Origin: Alphaproteobacteria bacterium
Lineage (GTDB): Bacteria > Pseudomonadota > Alphaproteobacteria > Caulobacterales > Maricaulaceae
NCBI GenBank assembly: GCA_024742735.1
Contig: JANSXV010000003.1
Location: 248,001-312,000 of the forward strand
DNA length: 64,000 nt
Reading direction: 5' to 3'
A model generated the notes under the pieces. It was not told the origin of the DNA and ran no database searches. It saw only the letters and a list, made by a program, of their open reading frames with translations. This document shows positions 54,830 through 63,708 of the stretch, one piece after another. The position numbers and the translations under genes were made by a program. Numbering within the stretch: position 1 is the first letter of the stretch; each line of letters begins with the position of its first letter.

Positions 54830-55333
54830 CTAGTCCTCGACGCTCTCCGGCACGGAAGCGGTCAGCGCCTCGCGCCAGGCGGTCAGTCGGGCGTCCAGAC
54901 CGGCATCGCTCTGGGCCACGATGGAGGCGGCCAGCAGCGCGGCGTTCTTCGCGCCGGGCTTGCCGATGGCCAGCGTGCCGACCGGAACGCCGCCGGGCAT
55001 CTGAACGATGGACAACAGGCTGTCGAGGCCTGACAGGGCCTTGCTCTCCACCGGGACGCCCAGCACCGGCAACGTCGTCATGGACGCGACCATGCCGGGC
55101 AGGTGCGCGGCTCCGCCGGCGCCGGCGATGATCACCTTCACGCCGCGCGCCTTGGCGGTCTTGGAGAAGTCCACCAGCCGGTCCGGCGTGCGGTGGGCGC
55201 TGACGACCTTCGCCTCATAGGCCGCGCCCAGCTCGTCGAGCAGGTCGGCGCCGGCCTTCAGGGTCGGCCAGTCGGACCGCGAGCCCATGACGATGGCGAT
55301 GGGGGCGGCGGTGTCGCTTTTTGAAGCGCTCAT
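54830..55333 (-). CDS. purE: N5-carboxyaminoimidazole ribonucleotide mutase PurE
   Basis: 167 residues, class I PurE, which converts N5-CAIR to CAIR in purine synthesis. Hallmarks are [12 protein letters not shown] near residue 13, [12 protein letters not shown] (catalytic His region), [19 protein letters not shown] and [20 protein letters not shown] with [15 protein letters not shown]. First in the purE-purK unit. Confidence 0.98.
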   Translation of the reverse strand: MSASKSDTAAPIAIVMGSRSDWPTLKAGADLLDELGAAYEAKVVSAHRTPDRLVDFSKTAKARGVKVIIAGAGGAAHLPGMVASMTTLPVLGVPVESKALSGLDSLLSIVQMPGGVPVGTLAIGKPGAKNAALLAASIVAQSDAGLDARLTAWREALTASVPESVED

Positions 55334-55498
55334 GGCGGGCTTTCAGCTTCCGGGCGTTCAGGAAAGCGCGCGACATTACTCAGCCGCGCCGCGCGGTCAA
55401 GAAAAAGCGGATGGAGGGTGCGACGGTGTTTATCATCGCTCCGTCACATGGCTTGGGTAAAGATGGCGCAGAGCTGACCCCCAGCCGGAGATTCGACC

Positions 55499-57409
55499 AT
55501 GATCGACCGCAGCGAAGACCAGTCCGTCAACCCGCGCGCCCTGACCGCGCCGACCATCGGTGATCTGATCGAGGCCCGCCTGTCGCGCCGGGTGTTTCTG
55601 ACCGGCGCGGCGGCAAGCGCGGGCGCGGCCGGCCTTGCAGCCTGCGCCGCTCCGGTTTCTGGCGACACGCTGGCGCCCGGCGTCGATTTCGCCGAGATCG
55701 AGCGGGCCGTGACCGAGGATATCGCGGTCCCTGAAGGCTATGACGCCGATCTCCTGATCCGCTGGGGCGATGCGCTGTTCGCGGATTCGCCGGCCTTCGA
55801 TCCCATGAACCAGAGCGCCGCCGCGCAGGCGCGCCAGTTCGGATACAACAATGACTATATCGGCTTCATCCCCATGGAGACGCGCGAGGGCGAGGTCGTG
55901 CGCGGCATCCTTTGCGTGAACCATGAATACGTCTCGACGGCCCTGATGTTCCCCGGCGTCGCCTCCGGCTATCCCGGCTCCATGACCGCAGAGCTGTGCG
56001 CGACGGAGCAGGCCGCCCATGGCGGCACGGTCGTGGAGATCGCGCGCGAGCCGGGCGGGTCCTGGCGTCCGGTGGTGGGCTCGGCCGTGAACCGGCGCAT
56101 CACGGCGCGCACGCCCATGGTGTTGACCGGACCGGCGGCCGGTCATGAACGCCTTCAGACCAGCGCGGACCCGACGGGGCGCGAAGTCTTCGGAACCTTC
56201 AACAACTGCGCCGGCGGCATCACGCCCTGGGGCACCTATCTGATGGCGGAAGAGAATTTCAACGGCTACTTCCTGGGCGAGCTGCCCGAGGGCCACCCCG
56301 AAGCGCAGAACCATGCCCGCTATGGCGTGCCCGGAGGCTGGTATCAGTGGGGCCGGTTCGAGGACCGCTTCAACCTTTCCGCCGAGCCGCGCGAGCCGAA
56401 CCGCTTCGGCTGGGTCGTCGAGGTCGATCCGCGCGACCCGGCCTCCACCCCGAGAAAGCGCACGGCGCTTGGCCGGTTCAAGCATGAAGGGGCGGAAAGC
56501 GTCGTCGCCCCGGACGGGCGGGTCGTGCTCTATATGGGCGATGATCAGCGCTTTGATTATGTGTACAAATTCGTCACGCGCCGCGCCTACGACCCGTCGG
56601 ACCGGGCCGCCAACATGGACCTGCTCGATGACGGCGTGCTCCATGTCGCCCGCTTCAACGCCGACGGGTCTCTGGACTGGCTGCCGCTCCTCTTCGGCGA
56701 AGGCCCGCTGACTGAAGCCAACGGATTCGACAGCCAGGGCGAAGTATTGATCGAGGCGCGCCGCGCCGCCGATCTTCTGGGCGCCACGCCCATGGACCGG
56801 CCCGAGGATGTGGAGCCTGATCCGGCGTCGGGCCGCGCCTATGTCATGCTGACCAACAACTCGCGCCGCACAGCCGACCAGGTCGACGCCGCCAATCCGC
56901 GCGCCAACAACAATAACGGCCACATCATCGAGATCATCGAGCCGGATGGCGACTTCACCGCCCGCCAGTCGCGCTGGGAGATCATCGTACGCTGCGGCGA
57001 CCCGAACGACGCCGAAGAGGGCGCGGTCTGGAACCCGGCCACGTCTGAGAATGGCTGGTTCGGCTCGCCGGATAATTGCGCGGTGGATCCTCAAGGGCGC
57101 CTCTGGGTCTCCACCGACGGCAATCCGCGCACCGGCGCCAATGACGGCATATGGGCGCTGGTCACCGACGGAGAAGCGCGCGGGACCGGGCGGGCCTTCT
57201 TCCGCGCCCCGGTGGGCGCTGAGGTCTGCGGACCGAAATTCACCCCGGACGGGCGCACCCTGTTCGCGGCGGTCCAGCATCCCGGTGAAACCGACGACGC
57301 CACGTTCGAACAGCCCGGCACGCGCTGGCCGGACTTCTCCGACGCAATGCCGCCACGTCCCAGCGTGGTCGCCCTGCGGCGCACAGACGGCGGCCCGGTG
57401 GGCGGCTGA
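55499..57409 (+). CDS. PhoX family (DUF839) protein with Tat signal
   Basis: 636 residues. The twin-arginine signal LSRRVFLTGAAASAGAAGLA directs export of the folded protein. The body is the PhoX/DUF839 propeller: LILCVNHE-type segment (GILCVNHEYVSTALMF), GGTVVEIAREPGG, TFNNCAGGITPWGTYLMAEE (Cys and Glu of the metal site), YVYKFVTRRAYDP, AYVMLTNNSRR and GSPDNCAVDPQGRLWVSTDG. PhoX members are Ca/Fe alkaline phosphatases; many family members are uncharacterised. It is periplasmic. No Pho-box was identified upstream, so phosphate control is open. Confidence 0.88.
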   Translation: MIDRSEDQSVNPRALTAPTIGDLIEARLSRRVFLTGAAASAGAAGLAACAAPVSGDTLAPGVDFAEIERAVTEDIAVPEGYDADLLIRWGDALFADSPAFDPMNQSAAAQARQFGYNNDYIGFIPMETREGEVVRGILCVNHEYVSTALMFPGVASGYPGSMTAELCATEQAAHGGTVVEIAREPGGSWRPVVGSAVNRRITARTPMVLTGPAAGHERLQTSADPTGREVFGTFNNCAGGITPWGTYLMAEENFNGYFLGELPEGHPEAQNHARYGVPGGWYQWGRFEDRFNLSAEPREPNRFGWVVEVDPRDPASTPRKRTALGRFKHEGAESVVAPDGRVVLYMGDDQRFDYVYKFVTRRAYDPSDRAANMDLLDDGVLHVARFNADGSLDWLPLLFGEGPLTEANGFDSQGEVLIEARRAADLLGATPMDRPEDVEPDPASGRAYVMLTNNSRRTADQVDAANPRANNNNGHIIEIIEPDGDFTARQSRWEIIVRCGDPNDAEEGAVWNPATSENGWFGSPDNCAVDPQGRLWVSTDGNPRTGANDGIWALVTDGEARGTGRAFFRAPVGAEVCGPKFTPDGRTLFAAVQHPGETDDATFEQPGTRWPDFSDAMPPRPSVVALRRTDGGPVGG

Positions 57410-57489
57410 GGCCTGATCAGAACAGGGTGAACGCTTCTTTAACCGCATGCTGCAAGGCTTGGGCCTGATCAAGCTCAAGGGAGTTCGCC

Positions 57490-58212
57490 ATGCGCATCCG
57501 TCCCGGAGACCCCGCCGGCGCCGTGGCCCGCCGCGAGCCCGCCGGCAAGGCGTCGAGTTCGGCGTCCGGCGGCGCAGCGCAAGGCGCAGGCGCAGCCCGT
57601 GACACCGCGTCCATCATGGGCGTGCCGGAAGCGGAGCTGACTCCCAATGTCCAGCGCGCGCTGCTGACCCTCATGGGCGAAGTCGACCAGCTGCGCCGGG
57701 AGACCGAGGCCCTGCGCGCCAAGATCCGCGATCTGGAGAGCCTGGCGGACCGGGACGTGTTCCTGCCGGTCCTGAACCGGCGCGCCTTCCTGCGGGAAGT
57801 GTCCAAGGCCCTGGCCCTGGCCGAGCGTCACGATGCGCCGAGCGCCCTGATCTACATGGACCTCAACGGCTTCAAGAAGATCAACGACACCCACGGCCAC
57901 GCCGCCGGAGACACCGCCCTGGCTCAGGTCGCCGAGCTGATCGCGGCCCATGTGCGCGAGACCGACGCGGTCGGGCGCCTGGGCGGCGACGAATTCGGCG
58001 TGGTGCTGACCCTGACCCCGGCCGCGTCTGCTGAAGCCAAGGCGGCCGAGCTGGCGGAAACCATCGCGACGACACCGATCCTTCACGAGGGCGTGGAGCT
58101 GACCCTGGGCGCGGCCTGGGGCGTGCGGGCGCTGGAGCGCGGCGTGGATGTGGAGACCGCCATGGCCGAAGCCGATGCGGCCATGTACGCGCGCAAGACG
58201 GCTGCGGCGTGA
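57490..58212 (+). CDS. diguanylate cyclase (GGDEF domain)
   Basis: 240 residues. A short N-terminal tail and a coiled coil (LMGEVDQLRRETEALRAKIR) lead to a GGDEF domain: FLPVLNRRAFLREV, YMDLNGFKKINDTHGHAAGD and DAVGRLGGDEFGVVL with an intact GGDEF. RETD five residues before it is the RxxD inhibitory site for product feedback. It should make c-di-GMP, and the coiled coil suggests dimer-dependent activity. No receiver domain or TM segment is visible. A start ATG with GGGAG upstream is clear. Confidence 0.93.
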   Translation: MRIRPGDPAGAVARREPAGKASSSASGGAAQGAGAARDTASIMGVPEAELTPNVQRALLTLMGEVDQLRRETEALRAKIRDLESLADRDVFLPVLNRRAFLREVSKALALAERHDAPSALIYMDLNGFKKINDTHGHAAGDTALAQVAELIAAHVRETDAVGRLGGDEFGVVLTLTPAASAEAKAAELAETIATTPILHEGVELTLGAAWGVRALERGVDVETAMAEADAAMYARKTAAA

Positions 58213-58220
58213 AGCCTCGC

Positions 58221-58430
58221 TTACGCGATGATGTCCGGGTTCAGTATGTCTGCAACGCGGAAGATCTCGTCCTTCAGGGCCAGTTTGCGGCGCTTTAAAC
58301 GCATCACCTTGAGCTGATCGACCACCCCGCACATGGTCAGGGCCTTGACCTCTTCATCGAGGGCGCGGTGTTCGTTCTCCAGCTCCGCGAGCCGGAGGCG
58401 CAAAGCGGCTTCGTCGAATTCACCATCCAT
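58221..58430 (-). CDS. YdcH/DUF465 family small protein
   Basis: 69 residues, helical coiled coil: LRLRLAELENEHRALDEEVK then LKVMRLKRRKLALKDEIFRV. This is the DUF465/YdcH pattern, a small cytoplasmic family of unknown function found in most alphaproteobacteria. It is convergent with the GGDEF gene. A second member lies at 59782. Confidence 0.85.
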   Translation of the reverse strand: MDGEFDEAALRLRLAELENEHRALDEEVKALTMCGVVDQLKVMRLKRRKLALKDEIFRVADILNPDIIA

Positions 58431-58562
58431 CGTGCTGATCGACTCCTCCAGTCGCCGGTCGCTTGGGTCGTGGCCTCGCGCCGGCGGGATTATCAGATGG
58501 GGGCCGGAGCCCGCACCGCGCGCTCCCGCTCGTGATCGCGAGGCGCGCTTATGATCTGGATA

Positions 58563-59066
58563 TTACACGTTTTCAAGCCTTGAGAAAACGATCTCGATAA
58601 AGTGCGCGATCACCATCTCCGCCTGGGGCCCGGCGCCGGCGCCGTGAGCGGCTTCGACCAGATGCTCCGTGGCGGCCGCCCTGCGCCCCGGCCCCGAGCG
58701 TGGCGGACACAACGCAGCCAGCGGCTCAAGCGCGGCCTGCTGGAGCCGCTCGGCCTCAAGCTCTGACTTCAGGATCGCCTTGCGCAGGGCCGCCGCCGCT
58801 TCCGCATCAACGAAGTCCGGCGCCGGTTTCAGCTGGTCACGCGCCTCGCGCAAGGGCTGAACGACACTGGAGCGCCAGAGCGCGGACCGGGCCAGCACAT
58901 CACCCATGACCGGCCCCGGATCGCGCCCGGTCGCAATCGCCCAGACAATGAACAGGGCCACATTCACATCAAGGCCTGCAGCCTGAAGATCCAGACAGGC
59001 CTCTTTGACGCCCTCCTGGGCATAGACCGCCTTGGAGAACGGCCAGAAGCCCGGTGCGGCGGTCAT
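58563..59066 (-). CDS. TIGR02444 (DUF2390) family protein
   Basis: 167 residues. The N-terminus FWPFSKAVYAQEGVKEACLD, followed by LQAAGLDVNVALFIVWAIAT, is the TIGR02444 signature; function unknown. The rest is helical. The start overlaps the ubiX stop (ATGA), so the two are co-expressed. Confidence 0.87.
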   Translation of the reverse strand: MTAAPGFWPFSKAVYAQEGVKEACLDLQAAGLDVNVALFIVWAIATGRDPGPVMGDVLARSALWRSSVVQPLREARDQLKPAPDFVDAEAAAALRKAILKSELEAERLQQAALEPLAALCPPRSGPGRRAAATEHLVEAAHGAGAGPQAEMVIAHFIEIVFSRLENV

Positions 59067-59683
59067 GCGTCCTTACCTGTCGCCGCGGCAGGGCGCCGGC
59101 CAAGGGCGAGATCCTCGCCCCAACGCTTCGTGGAGCGCCAGTTCAGGTCAAACAGGTCCAGCGCACGCCCCACGGACTGGTCGACGATGTCCTCCACGCT
59201 CTTCGGATCGGCGTAGAAGGCCGGCAGAGGCGGCATGATGATCGCGCCCATCTCGGTCAGCTGGGTCATGGTGCGCAGATGGCCCAGATGGAATGGAGTT
59301 TCGCGCACCATCAACACGAGCCTGCGGCGCTCCTTCAGCACCACGTCGGCGGCGCGGGTCAGCAGGGTGGAGGTCACGCCGGTGGCGATCTCGCTCATGG
59401 TGCGCACCGAACACGGGGCGATGAGCATGCCCAGCGTGCGGAACGAGCCCGAGGCGATGGGGGCGCCCACATCGGGCAGCTTGTAGAGATGATCGGTGCG
59501 CGATTTCAGCGCGCTGGGCTTCAGGCCGGTTTCATAGGACAGGGTCATTTCCGCCGCTTTGGTGGCCACCAGATGGCGCTCCACGCCAAGCTCGCCCAGC
59601 GCATCCAGCGCCCGCAGGCCATAGACCACGCCGGACGCGCCGGACATTCCAACAATCAATCGCTTAGGCTCGGCCATGGTCAT
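59063..59683 (-). CDS. ubiX: UbiX family flavin prenyltransferase
   Basis: 206 residues. UbiX makes prenylated FMN, the cofactor of UbiD decarboxylases, in ubiquinone synthesis and aromatic acid metabolism. Marks are IVGMSGASGVVYGLRALDAL (FMN binding), SGSFRTLGMLIAPCSVRTMS, EIATGVTSTLLTRAADVVLK (substrate and Lys) and RETPFHLGHLRTMTQLTEMG. ATG 59683 or 59677 may be the start. No ubiD lies in this window. Confidence 0.93.
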   Translation of the reverse strand: MTMAEPKRLIVGMSGASGVVYGLRALDALGELGVERHLVATKAAEMTLSYETGLKPSALKSRTDHLYKLPDVGAPIASGSFRTLGMLIAPCSVRTMSEIATGVTSTLLTRAADVVLKERRRLVLMVRETPFHLGHLRTMTQLTEMGAIIMPPLPAFYADPKSVEDIVDQSVGRALDLFDLNWRSTKRWGEDLALGRRPAAATGKDA

Positions 59684-59781
59684 CCTGCATCAATTTCGTC
59701 CGTGTTCCGGAGCGAATTACCCCTTGTCGCACGGCCATTTTCGGTGGTTCAATCTAGTCCTAATCAGCCAAGGAGGCACGC

Positions 59782-59952
59782 ATGGCCACTGAAGCCCGTA
59801 TCCGCGAGCTGGACGCCCGTCACCACCAACTGGACGCCCGCATTGAGGACGCTATGAAATCGCCCTCTTCCGATACGCTTCAAGTCGCCGCGCTCAAAAA
59901 AGAGAAGCTCAAGCTCAAGGAGGAGATTGAGCGACTTAGACGACGACAATAA
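59782..59952 (+). CDS. YdcH/DUF465 family small protein (second copy)
   Basis: A 56-residue gene, translated by hand: MATEARIRELDARHHQLDAR, then an acidic-basic helix LKKEKLKLKEEIERLRRRQ. The coiled-coil layout and length match DUF465/YdcH. A full AAGGAGG ribosome site precedes ATG 59782 and a strong terminator follows, both supporting a real gene. Function unknown. Confidence 0.85.
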   Translation: MATEARIRELDARHHQLDARIEDAMKSPSSDTLQVAALKKEKLKLKEEIERLRRRQ

Positions 59953-59980
59953 CGCTCTGAAAACCCTCTGACGTCGAGGT

Positions 59981-60016
59981 GGGCGGATGCGAGACACGCA
60001 TCCGCCCGTTTTCGTT
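59981..60016 (+). terminator. rho-independent terminator
   Basis: GGGCGGATGCG-AGACA-CGCATCCGCCC is a perfect 11-bp stem followed by GTTTTCGTTT, 28 bases after the DUF465 stop. It ends that short transcript before the TPR gene. Confidence 0.9.
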
Positions 60017-60107
60017 TCCGGCCCGCTTTCAGCGTCTGGCGCCAGGTGGAGTTGCCGGACACCGGCTCCAGCCCCATCCTTACGCCCACCAACGATCAGG
60101 AGCGACT

Positions 60108-60968
60108 ATGGCTGTTTATCTGCGCATGTTCGCCGCCGCCGCGTTCACCGCCGCGCTGACTGCGGCGGCCGCCGCGGCGCAGTCCGGCTCCCCCTGCCCG
60201 GCGGGATACCAGGCGCTGGAGGACAGCGATCCGCAAGCCGCGATCGAGGCGTTCGACGCCTGTCTGTCCCGCGAGCTTTACGAATGGCCGGTCGAGGCCG
60301 AGCTGCGCACCAGGCTCGGTGCCGCTCACCTGGCTCAGGGCGAGGGAGAAGCGGCGCTCCTGGCCTATAATCAGGTCTTCTCCCTGCTTGAGGCCAATGG
60401 CGGGAATACCGACCATCCTCTGATCCGGCGCAACCGGGCGGCGGCCTATCTGCAGACCGGCGCCTATGAGGCGGCCCTCGCCGATCTTGATCGTGCGCTG
60501 GCGGTCCTGCCCGATGACGCGTTCACGCGCGTCCTTCAGGGCTCGGCCTTCCTGGATCTGGAGCGGCCTGAAGAAGCCGTTGCCGCCTTCGACGCGGCGG
60601 TGCGGGCCGAACCGGACTATGTCTCGGCCTGGATTGGCCGCTCCGCCGCCTTCGTGGAGATGGATCTGGCTGAAAACGGCGTCTCCGACGCCCAAGAGGC
60701 CGTCGCGCTTGACCCCGAGGACGCCGGCGCCCTGAACGCGCTGTGCTGGGCGCTGGTGAACGCCGGGCGGGCCGCCGATGGGCTGGAGATCTGCGACGCG
60801 GCGGTGGAGGCTGATCCTGACAGCGGCGCCATCGTGCACTCGCGCGCCGCGGCCCTGGAGCAGGTGGGCCGCCTGGAGGAAGCCGCGCAGCTCTACGCCC
60901 GCGCCTATGAACTGGACCCCGACGATCCCGACCTCGCCGCCGATCACGAACGAGTCAATGGCGGCTGA
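60108..60968 (+). CDS. exported TPR-repeat protein
   Basis: 286 residues from ATG 60108, with AGGAG five bases upstream; an extension to 59979 would run through the terminator. The signal peptide MFAAAAFTAALTAAAAAAQS is followed by tetratricopeptide repeats, for example GAYEAALADLDRALAVLPDD, RPEEAVAAFDAAVRAEPDYV, AENGVSDAQEAVALDPEDAG and GRLEEAAQLYARAYELDPDD. It probably scaffolds protein complexes in the periplasm. A pair of cysteines near PCPAG and FDACLS may form a disulfide. Partner unknown. Confidence 0.87.
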   Translation: MAVYLRMFAAAAFTAALTAAAAAAQSGSPCPAGYQALEDSDPQAAIEAFDACLSRELYEWPVEAELRTRLGAAHLAQGEGEAALLAYNQVFSLLEANGGNTDHPLIRRNRAAAYLQTGAYEAALADLDRALAVLPDDAFTRVLQGSAFLDLERPEEAVAAFDAAVRAEPDYVSAWIGRSAAFVEMDLAENGVSDAQEAVALDPEDAGALNALCWALVNAGRAADGLEICDAAVEADPDSGAIVHSRAAALEQVGRLEEAAQLYARAYELDPDDPDLAADHERVNGG

Positions 60969-61038
60969 CCGCGATCAGACGTTTACACCGCCGGGCGGCG
61001 GCGCTTTGATCGCGCGATCAGTTTGAAGGGGATCAGAC

Positions 61039-61857
61039 ATGCCGTCATCGGATCGCGTCGCCGTCGTCACCGGCGGCGCCAAGGGCATCGGCGCAGCCTG
61101 TGCGCGCCGCTTCGTCCAGGAGGGCCTTCGGGTCGTCATCGCCGACAAGGACGAGGCGGCGGGCGAAGCGCTGGCCCGGGACCTGGACGGCGGCCGGGAC
61201 CGGGCGATCTTCGTCCACTGCGACGTCTCGGAAAAGCTGCAGGTCGCCAATCTCATGGCGGAGACGCGCTCGGCCTTCGAGCGGCTGGACGTGCTGGTCA
61301 ACAACGCGGCCATTCTGTCCACGGGAGACATTCTGGACCTCTCGGTCGATGATTTCGACAAGGTCATGGGCGTCAATCTGCGCGGCGCCTTTCTGGTCGC
61401 CCGCGTCGCCGCGAAACAGATGGTCGAGCAGATCGAGGCCGAGGACATGCGCGCAGAGGACTGCCGCAAGCGCTACGCCATCGTGAACATGAGCTCGGTC
61501 AACGCCCAGGTCGCCATCCCTGACCAGCTCGCCTACGTGACCAGCAAGGGCGCGCTGAACCAGATGACCAAGGCCATGGCCATTGCGCTCGCGCCGTGGG
61601 GCGTACGCGTGAACGCCGTGGGACCGGGGTCCATCAACACCGATATCCTCAAGCACATCGCCGACGACAAGGCGGCCCGCAATCGCATCCTGTCGCGCAC
61701 GCCGCTGGCGCGCCTCGGCGACCCGGACGAGATCGCCGGCGTGACCTGGTTCCTGACCTCCAAGGACGCCAGCTACGTCACCGGGGAATGCCTGTACGCC
61801 GACGGCGGCCGGCTGGCGCTGAACTACGTCATGAAGCCGGAAGACTACGAGGACTGA
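61039..61857 (+). CDS. SDR family oxidoreductase
   Basis: 272 residues, classical SDR. VVTGGAKGIGAACARRFVQE binds the nucleotide; an Asp after strand 2 (VVIADKDEAAG) hints at NAD preference. NNAAIL follows, then SSVNAQVAIPDQLAYVTSKG with the catalytic Ser, Tyr and Lys, and GPGSINTDILKHI. Glucose or 3-oxoacyl reductase-like members look similar, so the substrate is open. It starts after an AAGGGG ribosome site and ends at a two-way terminator. Confidence 0.9.
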   Translation: MPSSDRVAVVTGGAKGIGAACARRFVQEGLRVVIADKDEAAGEALARDLDGGRDRAIFVHCDVSEKLQVANLMAETRSAFERLDVLVNNAAILSTGDILDLSVDDFDKVMGVNLRGAFLVARVAAKQMVEQIEAEDMRAEDCRKRYAIVNMSSVNAQVAIPDQLAYVTSKGALNQMTKAMAIALAPWGVRVNAVGPGSINTDILKHIADDKAARNRILSRTPLARLGDPDEIAGVTWFLTSKDASYVTGECLYADGGRLALNYVMKPEDYED

Positions 61858-61860
61858 AAC

Positions 61861-61894
61861 GAAAACGGCCGCCGGAGACCGGCGGCCGTCTTGA
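61861..61894. terminator. bidirectional terminator between SDR and trcR
   Basis: ACGGCCGCCGG-AGA-CCGGCGGCCGT is a perfect 11-bp stem. CTTG follows on the forward strand and a TTTTC run lies on the reverse-strand exit, so it can serve both convergent genes. Confidence 0.88.
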
Positions 61895-61915
61895 TGCTTC
61901 AGTTCAGGGCGGGCC

Positions 61916-62578
61916 TCAGGCGTCGCCATCACCTTTGGGCTTGCCGAACAGCTCGTCGAGCGTCGTCGGGCCGGAGCTCGCCGGATCCTGTTCCTCGGCG
62001 GGCTTCAGGGTATCGGTCTGGACCTCGACCGTTCCGTCTTCTTCCATTTTCTTGCGCCGCTCGGAGGCCTTGTTGACCACCGCGTCCAGATCGATCTGGG
62101 TGCACAGGCCGAGGGAGACCGGGTCGGTCGGCTTGATGTTGGAGGAGTTCCAGTGGGTGCGGTCGCGCACGGCCTGGATCGTGGTCTTGGTGGTGCCGAT
62201 CAGCTTGCCGATCTGACCGTCGGTCAGCTCCGGATGGTTGCGCACCAGCCAGGCGATGGCGTCCGGACGGTTCTGGCGGCGCGACAGCGGCGTGTAGCGC
62301 GGACCCTTCTTGGTCTTTTCCTGAAACTCGGAATATTTCGGCTTGGAGGCCGTCATCCGGTAATCCGCGTCGGCTTCGGCCTTGGTCAGCTCTTCGCGCT
62401 CCAGCTGGCCGGCGGCGACCGGATCGGCGCCGCGCACGCCTGCCGCCACGTCGCCGTCGGCGATGCCCTTCACCTCGAGGCGGTGCAGGCCGGTGAAATC
62501 AGCGATTTGCTCGAAGGTCAGGCCGGTATTGTCCACCAGCCAGACAGCCGTCGCCTTGGGCATGAGAATGTCGGACAT
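61916..62578 (-). CDS. trcR: DUF1013 family cell-cycle transcriptional regulator TrcR
   Basis: 220 residues from ATG 62578, with GAGGAA upstream. The N-terminus MSDILMPKATAVWLVDNTGL, then TFEQIADFTGLHRLEVKGIA is the DUF1013 helix-turn-helix signature. A second HTH-like stretch (NHPELTDGQIGKLIGTTKTT) leads to a conserved RDRTHWNSSNIKPTDPVSLG. The acidic tail is variable. DUF1013 is near-universal in alphaproteobacteria, where it is called TrcR and acts with cell-cycle regulators. A terminator hairpin sits 16 bases before its start, an unusual position. Confidence 0.92.
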   Translation of the reverse strand: MSDILMPKATAVWLVDNTGLTFEQIADFTGLHRLEVKGIADGDVAAGVRGADPVAAGQLEREELTKAEADADYRMTASKPKYSEFQEKTKKGPRYTPLSRRQNRPDAIAWLVRNHPELTDGQIGKLIGTTKTTIQAVRDRTHWNSSNIKPTDPVSLGLCTQIDLDAVVNKASERRKKMEEDGTVEVQTDTLKPAEEQDPASSGPTTLDELFGKPKGDGDA

Positions 62579-62593
62579 GAATTCCTCATCAGT

Positions 62594-62626
62594 CAAAAAG
62601 AAAGCCCGGCGCGGACCGCCGGGCTT
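62594..62626 (-). terminator. terminator or attenuator just before trcR
   Basis: On the reverse strand AAGCCCGGCG-GTCCG-CGCCGGGCTT is a perfect 10-bp stem followed by TCTTTTTG. It lies 101 bases past the DUF6624 stop and only 16 bases before the trcR start, leaving no room for a promoter between. It may end the upstream transcript, regulate trcR by attenuation, or both. Confidence 0.8.
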
Positions 62627-62726
62627 GCCGTGGAGCCGACCCCGAAGCTGACACACGTTCGAACTTCGCAGGTTTGAGCCCCTTATACAGCGATGGTATG
62701 GCCCTGAAAACACCCGTAGAGCGGTT

Positions 62727-63647
62727 TCATCGGCAGCGATGGGCAGCCATGGCGTCCAGATCGACCTGGTACGGACCAAGACCCATCTGTGCCCGGCGTG
62801 CATCGAGACCTTCAAGATCCTCCACAGGCCGAAGGGCCAGCCCCCCGGCCTCGTCGCATTCGGCCTCCGGCTGGGTGCCGTAGCGCTGAAGCCGCCCGGT
62901 GTTCACCGCCACGCGATCATACAGATACGCATAGTCCCGCAACCTCACACCGCCCTCCCCCAGGTAAGCCTCCATACGCTCGAGGGCGAGGGCTTGAAAG
63001 TCCGGGTGACGGTCGGCGTGCTGCACCAGGATCCAGGCATGGGAGCCGACCCGCGTCCCAAAGCGGCGGCTATCGATCCAGTCATAGCGTTCCAGGAGAT
63101 CGCGCATCAGGCGGGTGGATTGCGCATCCGTGAGCACCGCATGGGCCGTGGAAAGGCGCTGCGCCCAGAACGCCGCGCCGCTTCGGTCTTCGGTCTGGAG
63201 CTGGACATAGGCCTGCCTCGCCGCTTGGTCAGCGGTCCATTGAGCAGCGATCAGGGCCTGGACGTCCGCGATCTCAGGGTCCGTGCTGCGGTCCTGAGCC
63301 GCCTGGCCGCGCAGCCGTCGGGAGTGGCGGGCGAGCGCCCGGTCAAATTGGCGGGCCCCATCTCGAAAAGCGCGCCCGCAGCGTCGCGCATCCGATTGAG
63401 CCCCGGAGATCATCAGGCCTGCTCTCACCAGCAGCGCCGCCGCCATGGCCTCCTCGTCCAGCGCCTCGGCTTGCGCGTCCATGGCCGCGTCGAGCTCCGC
63501 CTGGAGGGCGGGCGTTTCCGGCGGAGCGCTGCAATAATCAAACGCACGAGCGGCCCCGACGTCCCCGAGCGCTCCATGAGCCGGGTGTGGCGCCTCAGAG
63601 GTCTGGAGACCAAGCGAGAGGGCTAGAGCCAGGGCCAGGATCATCAT
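62727..63647 (-). CDS. exported DUF6624-like protein
   Basis: 306 residues with a signal peptide (MMILALALALSLGLQTSEA). The C-terminal half carries the pattern HADRHPDFQALALERMEAYL, then LYDRVAVNTGRLQRYGTQPE and LDARRAQMGLGPYQVDLDAM, matching DUF6624, which has no known function. The N-terminal half is helical and unassigned. Probably periplasmic. Its downstream terminator adjoins trcR. Confidence 0.72.
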   Translation of the reverse strand: MMILALALALSLGLQTSEAPHPAHGALGDVGAARAFDYCSAPPETPALQAELDAAMDAQAEALDEEAMAAALLVRAGLMISGAQSDARRCGRAFRDGARQFDRALARHSRRLRGQAAQDRSTDPEIADVQALIAAQWTADQAARQAYVQLQTEDRSGAAFWAQRLSTAHAVLTDAQSTRLMRDLLERYDWIDSRRFGTRVGSHAWILVQHADRHPDFQALALERMEAYLGEGGVRLRDYAYLYDRVAVNTGRLQRYGTQPEAECDEAGGLALRPVEDLEGLDARRAQMGLGPYQVDLDAMAAHRCR

Positions 63648-63708
63648 CAGCCTCCTTGATTAGGGGCCGCCACGATAGCACACCTTCGGCGAGTGGTGGT
63701 CCGTCCGG

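Noticed and set aside
55433-57478. 681-codon reverse frame
   Set aside because: Shadow of the PhoX family gene, which has a Tat signal and family motifs.
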